Virus record (IMG/VR): IMGVR_UViG_3300017963_000029
Span: 18,688 to 82,687 of that record
DNA: 64,000 nt
Strand: one strand, 5' to 3'
DNA from: a virus
Position numbers and translations under genes: made by a program. The notes under the pieces are model-generated. The model saw only the letters and a list, made by a program, of their open reading frames with translations. It was not told the origin of the DNA and made no database searches. This document shows positions 15,654 through 24,220 of the stretch, piece after piece. How positions within the stretch are numbered: position 1 is the first letter of the stretch; each line of letters opens with the position of its first letter.

Positions 15654-17470
15654 TGAACGCTTTGACCGACATCTCCCCGGACAAGCTCCTGAAGCTGCGG
15701 CGCCGCCTGGGCCGCAGCTTCAAGGAGGAGATCTCCGACACTCCGGAGTTGAAGCGGATAATCGAGCTTCCGCGACGGATCTGGCAGGAGGAGATCTACG
15801 AGGGGATGGACGTCGAGCAGCTGGTGGTCGCGCTCACCGACTACCTGAAAATACAAGAAGGAGAGCAGGTGCTGCGCCCCGTGCAGGCCAAGGCGTTGCA
15901 GGAAGCCCACGATATCGGGGGGCTCTTCGGGCCCATCCCGGTCGGGGACGGGAAGACGTTGATCTCGTTTCTCGTGCCGGTGGCGATGGAGGCCGAGAGG
16001 CCTCTGTTGGTGGTGCCGGCCAAGCTCAGAGAGAAAACGCGTCGGGACTTCCTGGGGCTCGCGGAGCACTGGAAGCGGCATCCACACATCCCGGTGGTGA
16101 GTTACGAGAAGATCTCCCGGGAGAACGGCACCAGATACCTCGAGGACCTCAATCCGGACCTCATCATCTGCGACGAGGCGCACCGGCTCAGAAACAAGAC
16201 GGCGGCGGTGACGAGGCGCTTCAGTCAGTGGATGGAGAAGCATCCCGAGACCCGCATGGTGGCGATGTCGGGCACCATCACCAACCGATCGCTGCTCGAC
16301 TTCGACCACATTCTCCGGTGGTGCCTCCCGGCGGAGCTTCAACCGCTACCGCCGCCGTCGATGGAGTTGAACGCCTGGGCCGCCGCAGTGGACGTCATCA
16401 AGCCGCGCGAGAACCGGATGGCGGCGAATCCGGGGGCCCTGCGCAAGCTCTGTAACGCCGAGGAGCTTCAGCAGGGCCGGGAGGGGGTCCGGAGCGCCGT
16501 TCGCCGGCGGTACCAGGAGACGCCGGGGGTGGTGGCCTCTCCGGGCCAGGAGGTCGACGCCTCGCTCAACATCGTGCTTTCGCTGGTCGACGGCTACAAC
16601 GACCGCATCTTGCAGCTTGCCCATGACCTGAACGGCGACCCTCCTGAAAAACGTGGCAAGAAGCCCAACGGCGAGGTGGTCACCGACCGGGATCTGGCTG
16701 TCCGGTGGCAGATCTTCCGGTGCCTGACCAGCGGGTTCTGGTACGAGTGGGTGCCGCCTCCGCCGAAGCCCTGGCGGAAGGCGCGCGGAGCCTGGAAAAA
16801 GAACGTCCACGACATCCTCGCCCAGGACATCGTGGGGCTCGAGTCGGAGATGCTGGTTGCTCGCGCGGTGGCCGGCGGCGACGAGCGGTGGAACTTCGAG
16901 AACGATGTCTACAAGACTTACGCGGCGTGGAAAGCCGTTCGTGACACTTATGAACCTGATGTGCAGCCGGTCTGGGAGGACGTCCGGATGCTCCACGCCA
17001 TCCACGAGTGGACCCGGACTCACCGGGGCATCATCTGGGTGAGCGAGGTCGCGCTTGGGGAGTGCATCGAGGAGACGATGGGCCTCCCTTACTTTCGCAA
17101 CCTGGGGCTTAACAAGGACAAGCGACCGATAGAAGACGTGGATCCTTCCGAGGGCTGCGTGGTGGCCAGCGTCAGCGCCAACAGTGAGGGGAGGAACTTG
17201 CAGGCCTGGGCCGAGAACCTCGTCATCAGCCCGCCGCCGGACGGCAAGACCTGGCAGCAGCTGCTTGGTCGCACTCACCGCCCGGGACAGGAAGCCGACG
17301 AGGTCTGGGTCGACGTGTTCATCGGGTGCAAGGTTGAGTGGCAGTGCTTTCAGCAGGCGCTGAGAGACGCGCACTACGCCTCGAAGATGGAGGCATCCAA
17401 GAAGCTCACATACGCGACGATCGATAGGTTCGAGCCGCCGTGGGGAGAGAACTCGTTGTGGCCGATTTAA
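15653..17470 (+). CDS. SF2 DNA helicase/translocase (SNF2-like)
   Basis: A 605-residue protein starting at GTG in a TAGTG overlap. Helicase motifs in order: motif I VGDGKTL (about 97-103), motif II ICDEAHRLRN (about 170), motif III AMSGTITNRS (about 204), and C-terminal QQLLGRTHRPGQ (about 535) as motif VI with the arginine finger. The order and the RxHRxGQ core are typical of SNF2-family translocases and related phage helicases. It should use ATP to move on duplex DNA, for fork remodelling or recombination. It lies between the nuclease and ssDNA-binding-like genes, supporting a replication role. Confidence 0.85.
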   Translation: MNALTDISPDKLLKLRRRLGRSFKEEISDTPELKRIIELPRRIWQEEIYEGMDVEQLVVALTDYLKIQEGEQVLRPVQAKALQEAHDIGGLFGPIPVGDGKTLISFLVPVAMEAERPLLVVPAKLREKTRRDFLGLAEHWKRHPHIPVVSYEKISRENGTRYLEDLNPDLIICDEAHRLRNKTAAVTRRFSQWMEKHPETRMVAMSGTITNRSLLDFDHILRWCLPAELQPLPPPSMELNAWAAAVDVIKPRENRMAANPGALRKLCNAEELQQGREGVRSAVRRRYQETPGVVASPGQEVDASLNIVLSLVDGYNDRILQLAHDLNGDPPEKRGKKPNGEVVTDRDLAVRWQIFRCLTSGFWYEWVPPPPKPWRKARGAWKKNVHDILAQDIVGLESEMLVARAVAGGDERWNFENDVYKTYAAWKAVRDTYEPDVQPVWEDVRMLHAIHEWTRTHRGIIWVSEVALGECIEETMGLPYFRNLGLNKDKRPIEDVDPSEGCVVASVSANSEGRNLQAWAENLVISPPPDGKTWQQLLGRTHRPGQEADEVWVDVFIGCKVEWQCFQQALRDAHYASKMEASKKLTYATIDRFEPPWGENSLWPI

Positions 17471-17889
17471 CTAAAGAGGATATTCCTAACAAAGTAATTT
17501 TATTTGGTCGTGAATTGGAATTAGAAATTTTTGATCACGAAAGAGAATGGGAGAGGTATTCTTTTTGGTCTAAATGGGCGGTAGTCAGTACAGATATGAC
17601 CAGAAAAGTGGACGAAGAAGAATACACACAGGAAGAGGATATTTTTAAGTTCAGGTTGGTAGGAAAAACATCAGATTGGGACACTCCTAACGAGGATTTT
17701 GATATCGAAATTTATGTTGTTTTGTACATATGGGATTGCGCGACTAACCAAGAAATAGAGATCAAATTCATAGGGGATGCGTTTGCTGACACAGTAGATG
17801 AAGGAATCGAAAGAGCAAAAGAACGCATAGAAGAGATACTGAAAGACATCGAAAGTAAAGTAGGGATGTTCAGAGAGGTAATGAAATGA
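17458..17889 (+). CDS. Unknown AT-rich protein
   Basis: A 143-residue protein. GTG 17458 is inside the last codons of the helicase gene; a longer start at 17440 is possible. Unlike its neighbours it is AT-rich and uses A/T-ending codons. The product is acidic, with Trp-rich strands (WSKWAVVSTDM) and a C-terminal amphipathic helix (EGIERAKERIEEILKDIE). No family is recognised. Its base composition suggests later acquisition or different expression needs. Confidence 0.65.
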   Translation: MADLTKEDIPNKVILFGRELELEIFDHEREWERYSFWSKWAVVSTDMTRKVDEEEYTQEEDIFKFRLVGKTSDWDTPNEDFDIEIYVVLYIWDCATNQEIEIKFIGDAFADTVDEGIERAKERIEEILKDIESKVGMFREVMK

Positions 17890-17951
17890 AAATCATCAAA
17901 CCCAGCTACACCATCGAGAAGCTCGACGACATCAAGTCATTCGAGGGATAA
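17886..17951 (+). CDS. Possible 21-residue micro-ORF, resembling a ThyX N-terminus
   Basis: ATGAAAATC starts in an ATGA overlap with the previous stop and runs 21 codons: MKIIKPSYTIEKLDD then IKSFEG. MKII-PSY-I is how many FAD-dependent thymidylate synthases (ThyX) begin, so this may be a remnant of a lost thyX start or a real micropeptide. It is too short for more. It fills the space before the next gene. Confidence 0.35.
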   Translation: MKIIKPSYTIEKLDDIKSFEG

Positions 17952-17953
17952 CC

Positions 17954-18151
17954 ATGGAGGACAAGAAGATAAAAGTTGTACCGAGAACAAAGTGCTGGGA
18001 CTGTGACGGCACAGGAGCGAAGCCCTCGCGGACGTGCGCGTTCAGGAGCATGACGTGCTCGACGTGTGGCGGTTCCGGCTATCTCGAAGAGGAAGTAGAA
18101 GGGTCTCGTCACCAGGCGAAACCCATCAATTTCGGAGATCGAGGAAGATAA
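17954..18151 (+). CDS. DnaJ-type zinc-finger (CxxCxGxG) small protein
   Basis: A 65-residue protein with two CxxCxGxG motifs, CWDCDGTG and CSTCGGSG, plus a single cysteine between them. This is the core of the DnaJ cysteine-rich domain, which binds zinc and helps hold unfolded protein substrates. Small free-standing versions occur in bacteria and phages. A separate protein of the window (24210-25124) carries a J domain, so the two halves of a DnaJ may act together. Short and charged at both ends; no membrane segment. Confidence 0.7.
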   Translation: MEDKKIKVVPRTKCWDCDGTGAKPSRTCAFRSMTCSTCGGSGYLEEEVEGSRHQAKPINFGDRGR

Positions 18152-18202
18152 AAACAAGAACAACAAATAACAACGAGAACGATAACAACAGGAGACAACG
18201 AG

Positions 18203-18685
18203 ATGTCATTATTCGATGGAATTGAAGATGCACAGGTAAGTAAGACCGGGCAGTGGTTCGAGGAGGGGGTCTACAAGGTCAAGGTCAAGCAGGTGAAGCT
18301 GCAGGCCTCACAGGTGGGAGCCGCCAAGCAGTGGTTCATCGTCGAGACCGAGGTCCTCGAGAGCAGCTGTCCCACGATCACGCCGGGGATGGAGAGGTCC
18401 CAGCTGATCGACATGGGGGGCCCGATGGCGCTGCCCAACATCAAGGCGTTCGTCGCCGCCGCCTCCGGGGTCGACCCCAACTCCGCCACCGTCACTGAGG
18501 AGGTGGAGGCCTACTGGCAGAAGGTCATAGGGGAGTACACGCCGCTGAAGCTGTTGGTGGAGCAGATCGTCTCCGACGCCAACCCGTTCGAGGGTTTCGT
18601 GATGGATCTGGAGTGCAAGATCATCACCACCAAGACCGAGAAGAAGCCCTTCACCAAGCATTTCTGGCAGCCGCGCAAGGTCTAG
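18203..18685 (+). CDS. Possible single-stranded DNA-binding protein
   Basis: A 160-residue protein starting MSLFDGIEDAQ. Strand-rich sequence (GVYKVKVKQVKL, QWFIVETEVLES, FVMDLECKIITTKT) fits an OB-type fold like the phage proteins related to DUF669 and other ssDNA-binding families. It sits between the helicase and the polymerase, where viruses often keep SSB. The SLFDGI string also occurs inside the 23105 protein. No acidic C-terminal tip typical of bacterial SSB is present (it ends FWQPRKV), so the assignment is tentative. Confidence 0.45.
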   Translation: MSLFDGIEDAQVSKTGQWFEEGVYKVKVKQVKLQASQVGAAKQWFIVETEVLESSCPTITPGMERSQLIDMGGPMALPNIKAFVAAASGVDPNSATVTEEVEAYWQKVIGEYTPLKLLVEQIVSDANPFEGFVMDLECKIITTKTEKKPFTKHFWQPRKV

Positions 18686-18697
18686 ACGGCGAGGGAC

Positions 18698-18733
18698 GGA
18701 GGACCGCCGGCCTGGCGGTTTCGGCGGTCCTCC
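18698..18733 (+). terminator. Strong hairpin after the SSB-like gene
   Basis: GGAGGACCGCC at 18698-18708 pairs perfectly with GGCGGTCCTCC at 18723-18733, an 11-base GC-rich stem. No T-run follows, so it may reduce rather than end transcription, or protect the 3 prime end of the SSB-like message, which would be needed in larger amounts. Confidence 0.5.
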
Positions 18734-18744
18734 GAGGCTCCCCG

Positions 18745-19341
18745 ATGAGCACAATCGACCGAATAGAGACGTTCTGGGAGAAGGCCTGCTCCCGGTACCC
18801 GAGAATTCCGGAGGAGATGGGGCTCAGCGCGTCTCCTTTCTTCCGCTTGAATCTCTGGGTGGGCAAGGAGCTACCGGACTTCAAGGGGCTGACGTTCGAG
18901 CAGTTCCTGGGGGGAGAGTACGAGGTTCTGGACAACCACCCTGGTCCGCTGACGCACTTCGGCGTGGCCGGCATCATAATGGAAACCTCAGAAGGTTTTG
19001 GGGACTGTGTGGTGGGCCGGGCGCTGTACTCCTTGGACTTGAAAGAGCACCTCGACATCATGCAGCAGTTTGGGGTGGGGTGGGTTGCTCTCCAGCAGAA
19101 GTACAGGAACGACAACGAAGTAACGATGAAACCGGTCGGTTGCGACCGCATCGGGGGGTTGTGGGTCCATCCTGAGCACCGGCGTCAGGGGCTGGGAACT
19201 TTCATGGAAGTAAAGCGGTGGATGAATACGCCACACGCGACTCTCTACATGAAATACGCTTTTCTGCAGCAGCATTCGAGGTCCGGGTACGAGCTTCAAA
19301 AGAGAGTCTATGAAGAACTGCTCCGGAAGAGGCTTTTCTGA
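18745..19341 (+). CDS. GNAT-family acetyltransferase
   Basis: ATG 18745 comes right after the hairpin and gives 198 residues. Near residue 135 it has IGGLWVHPEHRRQGLGTFM, the acetyl-CoA binding motif A (RxxGxG) of GNAT enzymes, followed by a C-terminal part with LQQHSRSGYELQKRVYEELL, as in other GNAT folds. It should move an acetyl group from acetyl-CoA to an amine; the target is unknown. Phage GNATs can modify host proteins or DNA bases. It overlaps the following gene by TGATG. Confidence 0.75.
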   Translation: MSTIDRIETFWEKACSRYPRIPEEMGLSASPFFRLNLWVGKELPDFKGLTFEQFLGGEYEVLDNHPGPLTHFGVAGIIMETSEGFGDCVVGRALYSLDLKEHLDIMQQFGVGWVALQQKYRNDNEVTMKPVGCDRIGGLWVHPEHRRQGLGTFMEVKRWMNTPHATLYMKYAFLQQHSRSGYELQKRVYEELLRKRLF

Positions 19342-19577
19342 TGTCAGAGAAAAAACTTTCAGAGTACGAGGAGCTAAAAAGTCTCGATCCTAAGTTTCTG
19401 GAGATGTTGGATAAAGCTTTAAGAGTGACTCAAGAATGGGAGTTTCTCGATGATAGTCGTTATCGGATATACGACGGAGTAGCGCAGGGAGCAGATGAGC
19501 TAGCAGATGCTCTCAGATGTTGGCAGGCACATGGCTGTCCTATAAAAAATAAGAAACCCCTAGTGAAGCGTAAATAA
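19341..19577 (+). CDS. Unknown small AT-rich protein
   Basis: A 78-residue, charged helical protein, coupled to both neighbours (TGATG at 19341 and TAATG at 19577). It is more AT-rich than the flanking genes. No recognised motif; the C-terminus is basic (IKNKKPLVKRK). Its position directly before the DNA polymerase may mean co-translation with it. Confidence 0.55.
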   Translation: MSEKKLSEYEELKSLDPKFLEMLDKALRVTQEWEFLDDSRYRIYDGVAQGADELADALRCWQAHGCPIKNKKPLVKRK

Positions 19578-21706
19578 TGGCCTCCCCTATCGCATTCGAC
19601 TGTGAGACGTTTTTGATTCGTCCAGGGCTACTGGCGCCTCCGATGGTCTGCCTGACGTCGGCCATGCCGCCCGGGAATGTCCGGTTGTTTCACGCGAAAC
19701 CGGAGATGATGCCCAACGGGTGCCTGCAGAAAGACGTGGACCGGGGGTCGTCAGGCTCAAGCAGCGCCCGCGGTCACTTCGAGTGGATCCTGGAGCAGGA
19801 CCCCATCTACGGCCTGAACATCGCCTTCGACATGACCGTGTGCCTAAACGAGTGGCCGGATCTCTTCCCCAAGGTGTTCAAGGCCTACGACGAGAATCGC
19901 GTCGTCGACATCGCGCTCTGTCAGCAGCTTATCGACAATGCCCGCGGGGCCATGACCTTTTTCAAGCAGCAACAGAAGCCCTACGGCTACAGTCTGGCCG
20001 GCATCGCCAAGCGTATTTTGAAGAAGGACCGGAGCGAGGAGAAAGAGAATCCGGACGCCTGGCGTCTCCGATATGGAGAGTTGATAGACGTGCCACTTCC
20101 TGAGTGGCCCGAGGCGGCGACCAAATACGCGATGGACGACAGCGAGGACACGCTCGAGATAGCCAACTACCAATGGCTTCATCACCGCGAGTTGATGAAG
20201 GACGCGCCGGCCCAGGCGCGGGCGGCCTTCGCGTTGCAGCTGTTGATGTGCTGGGGCGTCCGCACGGATCCAGAGCGGATAGCGATGCTCAAGGCCGCGG
20301 CAGAGGAGAAGTACTACGATATCACCCGCAGGCTCGTCGAGAACGGCCTCGTGAGGGGAGATGATGCGCCACCCAGGCAGCGGGGCACCAGAAACACGCG
20401 CGCAGCACAGAGGAGAATGCTCCAGATCCGGCGCGATAACGACTTGCCTCTCACGCTCACCAAGACCGGGTACAAGAAGTACAAGGAGCGCACAGGAAAG
20501 AAGAAAATCGCTGTCGACATCGTGTTCACCGAGGAGGAGCTCGTCAAATACATGGCGGTGGACGAGGATGCCTGCAACGAGAGCGGCGACGACCTGCTGC
20601 ACGACTACACCATGCGGGTACAGCTGCACAATATCCTCCATACGCACGTCCCCGACCTGCTGAAGGGGGTTCACCAGCCGATCCAGCCGTCCTACTTCAC
20701 GATGGTGGAGTCGGGGAGGACCTCGTGCGCGAAGAGCCGCTCGGAGGACAAGAAAAAGCCGTCACCGACCAACGGCTTCCAGTTCCAGAACCCCAAGCGG
20801 GCGCTTTCCTACTTTCCGACCGGCGTGGGCATCCGGGAGTGTTTCATCGCGCGGCCAGGGAGGTTCTTGTGTGATGCGGATTTCACGGGGCTCGAGCTTT
20901 GTAGTGGGGCCCAGACCTGTATCAGCACGGTGGGGTACTCCCGGATGGCGGAGGCCTTGAACGCCGGCAGGGACGTGCATCTGCAGTTTGGCGGCAGGTT
21001 GATGGGCATCAGCTACGAGGAGGCGCTCGAGCGCCGCCACGATCCTGAGGTAAAGGCGTTCCGGCAGAGGGCGAAGCCGCTTAACTTCGGAGCGCCAGGC
21101 GGCCTTGGCGTGTTTGGACTCATCGGCCTCGCCCGCGGTTATGGTGTCAAGTTCACGCCGGCAGAGGCCAAGAGCATTCTCAACGAGTGGTTCGAGGAGT
21201 TCCCGGAGTGGCAGGACTACTTCAAATACGTCCGCGACCACATCGACCGGGTGAGCGGCAAGGGGCAGATAGCGCAGCTGTTTGTCAGTCGTGTGCGTGG
21301 GGGCATCACTTTCACCTCCGGGTGCAACACGTTGTTCCAGGGGCTCGGCGCCGACGGCGCAAAAGCCGCGTGTTACGCCGTGGCCAAGCGTTGTTACATG
21401 AAGGTGCCTGGTTCAGTTCTGTATGGCGCGCGGCCTCTGGGGTTCGTTCACGACGAGATACTTTCTGAAGTGTTCCGAGAAATTGCACACGAGCAGGCCA
21501 TGGAAAAAGCCAAGGTGATGGAGGAGGCCTGCAACAAGTTCTTGCCGGATGTTCCGGTGAAGTGTGAGCCCTCCCTGGCCGAGAGATGGTCCAAGGACAT
21601 CGAGTCCGTTTACGACCGGGATGGCAGACTGCAACCTTACGACCTCGCCAAGGAAGGCCGGTGGGAGGTCTATTACGGCGACGGCGAGCCGGTGGAGTGG
21701 AAATGA
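19577..21706 (+). CDS. Family A DNA polymerase with 3-5 exonuclease domain
   Basis: A 709-residue protein. Exonuclease motifs: IAFDCET (Asp8, Glu10), NIAFDM (about 81-86) and YAMDDSED (184-191, YxxxD). Polymerase motifs: A as DADFTGLEL (about 432), B as RQRAKPLNFGAPGG (about 495) with the nucleotide-binding Arg, Lys and the NFG phenylalanine, and C as GFVHDEI (about 620). All catalytic residues appear kept, so it should be an active proofreading replicase. The phenylalanine in motif B implies normal discrimination against dideoxynucleotides, as in E. coli Pol I. No 5-nuclease domain. Confidence 0.9.
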   Translation: MASPIAFDCETFLIRPGLLAPPMVCLTSAMPPGNVRLFHAKPEMMPNGCLQKDVDRGSSGSSSARGHFEWILEQDPIYGLNIAFDMTVCLNEWPDLFPKVFKAYDENRVVDIALCQQLIDNARGAMTFFKQQQKPYGYSLAGIAKRILKKDRSEEKENPDAWRLRYGELIDVPLPEWPEAATKYAMDDSEDTLEIANYQWLHHRELMKDAPAQARAAFALQLLMCWGVRTDPERIAMLKAAAEEKYYDITRRLVENGLVRGDDAPPRQRGTRNTRAAQRRMLQIRRDNDLPLTLTKTGYKKYKERTGKKKIAVDIVFTEEELVKYMAVDEDACNESGDDLLHDYTMRVQLHNILHTHVPDLLKGVHQPIQPSYFTMVESGRTSCAKSRSEDKKKPSPTNGFQFQNPKRALSYFPTGVGIRECFIARPGRFLCDADFTGLELCSGAQTCISTVGYSRMAEALNAGRDVHLQFGGRLMGISYEEALERRHDPEVKAFRQRAKPLNFGAPGGLGVFGLIGLARGYGVKFTPAEAKSILNEWFEEFPEWQDYFKYVRDHIDRVSGKGQIAQLFVSRVRGGITFTSGCNTLFQGLGADGAKAACYAVAKRCYMKVPGSVLYGARPLGFVHDEILSEVFREIAHEQAMEKAKVMEEACNKFLPDVPVKCEPSLAERWSKDIESVYDRDGRLQPYDLAKEGRWEVYYGDGEPVEWK

Positions 21707-22230
21707 AAGAAATACTTGAAGCCGCAAGAGAGCAGATCGCAGAAATGTTGGAGGGAGATCTGTACGCGAAAAACTTCAGCGATGCCATTCGTGTGGCCAA
21801 GTTGGCGGAGGAGATAGCTGCTAACGAAGGCAGATCCGAGTTGGTAAGAGTAAAGCACAAGGCTCTAGCTGAGAGCGAGTTTTTCGCGCCTATCCTTTAC
21901 GAAGCCATCTTGGCCGATTTGGCCACCGGCAACGACATGTTGAAAGATAAGTATGATCGACTTCAACGGGCACACGCGGATTTAGAACGAAAGCATCTGA
22001 TGGTCGACGCCGCCGGCAATCGGTTGAACGCCGAGAGAAAGGCTTTGGACGCCGAGAGGACCGTCATTCACGAAGAGAGGCTGGCCATGAGGAAGGTACA
22101 CGCCGCTCTCGCGATCGAGAACAAAAGCGGTGTAGATCTTCCGGCGCTGCCTCCAATACCGGAGTTACCGCCGGATCCGCTGGACGAGGAAGAAGAGGAA
22201 GACAATGGCAACGAGACAGGAAGAGATTGA
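21703..22230 (+). CDS. Coiled-coil protein with acidic tail
   Basis: ATG 21703 overlaps the polymerase stop (ATGA). The 175-residue product is almost entirely helical with heptad-like patterns (ADLERKHLMVDAAGNRLNAERK), then a Pro-rich spacer (PALPPIPELPPDP) and a run of glutamates. Such proteins often serve as scaffolds or oligomerisation partners. It may act with the polymerase. No family recognised. Confidence 0.6.
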   Translation: MKEILEAAREQIAEMLEGDLYAKNFSDAIRVAKLAEEIAANEGRSELVRVKHKALAESEFFAPILYEAILADLATGNDMLKDKYDRLQRAHADLERKHLMVDAAGNRLNAERKALDAERTVIHEERLAMRKVHAALAIENKSGVDLPALPPIPELPPDPLDEEEEEDNGNETGRD

Positions 22231-22441
22231 GTCGGGGTGTTTGTCCAGAGTGTACGAGGACGAGCCCGTGTTCGTTATCAGGGCCGCGGACAAGTGCGCC
22301 CCTTACATGGTGACTGTGTGGGGTCTTTTTGCGCAGTTGATGGGCGCTGATCCCGAAAAAATAGTGGGGTCCATGAAGGCGATGGTTCGTATGCAGAAGT
22401 GGCAGAAGGACAATCCCGACAAGGTGAAGGTACCGGACTGA
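22205..22441 (+). CDS. Unknown small protein
   Basis: A 78-residue protein starting at ATG 22205 within the acidic tail codons of the previous gene. It reads as one strand section (EPVFVIRAADKCAPYMVTVW) then helices. Overlaps the next gene by TGATG. This type of short protein (a strand, then helices with a conserved KCAP) is familiar from phage replication clusters but has no known role. Confidence 0.6.
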   Translation: MATRQEEIESGCLSRVYEDEPVFVIRAADKCAPYMVTVWGLFAQLMGADPEKIVGSMKAMVRMQKWQKDNPDKVKVPD

Positions 22442-23103
22442 TGAACAAGATCTTCTGTATAGGACACTTCAAGACCGGGACCACGAGCTACTCGATGGCC
22501 ATGCGGATGCTCGGTTTCCGGGACATCCACTTCCCCCTCAAGTACGCGGAGCGCCTGCAGGAGACAGGGGACGTGTACTGGGATGACCGGGAGTGGGACT
22601 CCATGAGCAACATCAACGAGGTCGAGTACGACCGGTGTGACCGGGTGTATCCGGACAGCAAGTTCGTGTTGACGACCCGGGTTGTTGATAGTTGGTTGGT
22701 TTCTATCCAGAAACACATGGCGACGAAGTGGCCCCCGCGGCTCAAGAAGTTGTTGGATTGGCGCTCGGAGGTCGTCTTCGGGGTTCCCTGCGAGTTGGAG
22801 GCGTTTGACGAGGAGCATTTTCGAAAAAGATATATCGAGCACTATGAAGGTGTGCTCGATTATTTCAGAGGGCGAGAGGAGCAGCTGCTCGTGCTTTTCC
22901 TCGAGTCCAATATGAAGATGGAATCGCTCGCCACCTTCCTGGGCAAGGGGATTCCCTACCCCCGGATGAACGTTTCACCTGGTCCGGTCGCCGGCATGGA
23001 GTGCCCGGGGATCCCGACGTTGGTCGCCGGGGGCTTGAAACGGACGGTTGATTACGACGAAAAGACCGTGTTCCTGCAGTTCGAGGAACCGGTGAAGTGG
23101 TGA
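22441..23103 (+). CDS. Sulfotransferase-like protein
   Basis: A 220-residue protein with IGHFKTGTTSYSMAMRMLG near the N-terminus, the 5-phosphosulfate loop of PAPS-dependent sulfotransferases (KTGTTS), followed by a SKFVLTTRVVDSWLVSI strand-helix that matches the 3-phosphate-binding region, and a C-terminal YRVLDYFR-like helix. It should bind PAPS and may transfer sulfate to a sugar, lipid or small molecule. Finding it between replication genes is unusual; modification of the host surface or of DNA bases are possibilities but not supported directly. Confidence 0.65.
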   Translation: MNKIFCIGHFKTGTTSYSMAMRMLGFRDIHFPLKYAERLQETGDVYWDDREWDSMSNINEVEYDRCDRVYPDSKFVLTTRVVDSWLVSIQKHMATKWPPRLKKLLDWRSEVVFGVPCELEAFDEEHFRKRYIEHYEGVLDYFRGREEQLLVLFLESNMKMESLATFLGKGIPYPRMNVSPGPVAGMECPGIPTLVAGGLKRTVDYDEKTVFLQFEEPVKW

Positions 23104-23104
23104 T

Positions 23105-24220
23105 ATGCGCGACGTAGACCGAAATGCCCGGTTGGTGCTGACTTACGGTGGGATGTCCTGGCTGGCGGGAAACGTGAATTCTTCGGTTAGTCGGAAGGAT
23201 CTGTTTCTCGTAATGCGCAAAGACGTAGGAAAAACCGCTTTCAAAAAGGCGCTTAAAAACACCAGATGGCAGAAGGAGTGCGTGGCGCGAATGGTGGAGG
23301 CCGGTCTTCTTCGGGAGATTAAAAAAGGCAGTCAGGTGTTCTACAAGGTACACAACGAGCAGCTTCTGAAAGATGCTGTTGCCGATAGTGACAATAACGG
23401 GGGGATGGCTCTCGCCAGGTATCTGTTTCCTCACGAGGTTGGCGTGGATGAGGAGGACATCCCCGACGAGCTTCGGGAGATGTTGCAGGAAGAAGGGGTA
23501 TCACAAGGCGTTCTCGTCCCAGAAAGCCGCGAAGAAGCTCCGAAGTCGTTGGCAGAGAAGATGCGAGCGGCGAGTGCAAAAGGCGACTCGTTATTTGATG
23601 GGATAAAGGAAGTAGACGTGAGGGGTCCTTCTTTTACCGGAGAGGAACTGACGGAACCCACGATTCAGAAAGGCATAGCCAAAAACGAAGAATTAATAGA
23701 TATGCTCCGGCGTTTTCAAGGGTACGTCGAACACATAAGCGGTACGTTCGATACCATCAACAGCAATCTGACTCTCGCAGAGCAGCGGTTCAGCAGTGTA
23801 GATACTAGGTTGAAAGCACTGGGCAAGACCCTGGACCGGCATGTCAGCGTCACTGAAAACGCGGTGAAAGAGGAGGCAGAGAACCGTCGTAAGGACGCGA
23901 CAGAGCTTCTGGAGATGTTCACCATTATCGGGGAGAACCAGGTACGGGGGACGAAGCTCGTGGGAGTATTGAACGAGAACGTCAAGAAGCTGACAGAGGG
24001 AACGTCGAAGGAGAGCGAGGTGACGGCCAAAGTTGTGCAGGCCATCCACGCAGAACTGAAGTCGGTGGCCGACTCGTACAGGGCTCTGGTCGAATCACAA
24101 ACAGGCGAGGGGCGTATGAAGGAAGCGATGGATCTCATCAAACGCGGCCTCCGGGATTTTGAGGAAGGACAGTCGCTGCTCCTCGAGCAGCAGGCAGAAC
24201 AGGGCGGTGATGGCGAGTGA
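23105..24220 (+). CDS. Winged-helix plus coiled-coil protein of the replication operon
   Basis: A 371-residue protein. The first 80 residues look like a winged helix (VARMVEAGLLREIKKGSQVFYKVH). Near residue 145-165 it has SLAEKMRAASAKGDSLFDGI, combining the KMRAA motif of the nuclease tail and the SLFDGI string that begins the SSB-like protein. From about 185 to the end it is a long coiled coil (TFDTINSNLTLAEQRFSSVD and later helices). It may be a bridging factor that brings replication or recombination proteins together. Overlaps the next gene. Confidence 0.55.
   Translation: MRDVDRNARLVLTYGGMSWLAGNVNSSVSRKDLFLVMRKDVGKTAFKKALKNTRWQKECVARMVEAGLLREIKKGSQVFYKVHNEQLLKDAVADSDNNGGMALARYLFPHEVGVDEEDIPDELREMLQEEGVSQGVLVPESREEAPKSLAEKMRAASAKGDSLFDGIKEVDVRGPSFTGEELTEPTIQKGIAKNEELIDMLRRFQGYVEHISGTFDTINSNLTLAEQRFSSVDTRLKALGKTLDRHVSVTENAVKEEAENRRKDATELLEMFTIIGENQVRGTKLVGVLNENVKKLTEGTSKESEVTAKVVQAIHAELKSVADSYRALVESQTGEGRMKEAMDLIKRGLRDFEEGQSLLLEQQAEQGGDGE

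Noticed and set aside
16346-17374. Minus-strand ORF of 342 codons
   Set aside because: Antisense shadow of the SF2 helicase gene, with Arg/Pro/Leu-rich composition and no motif.
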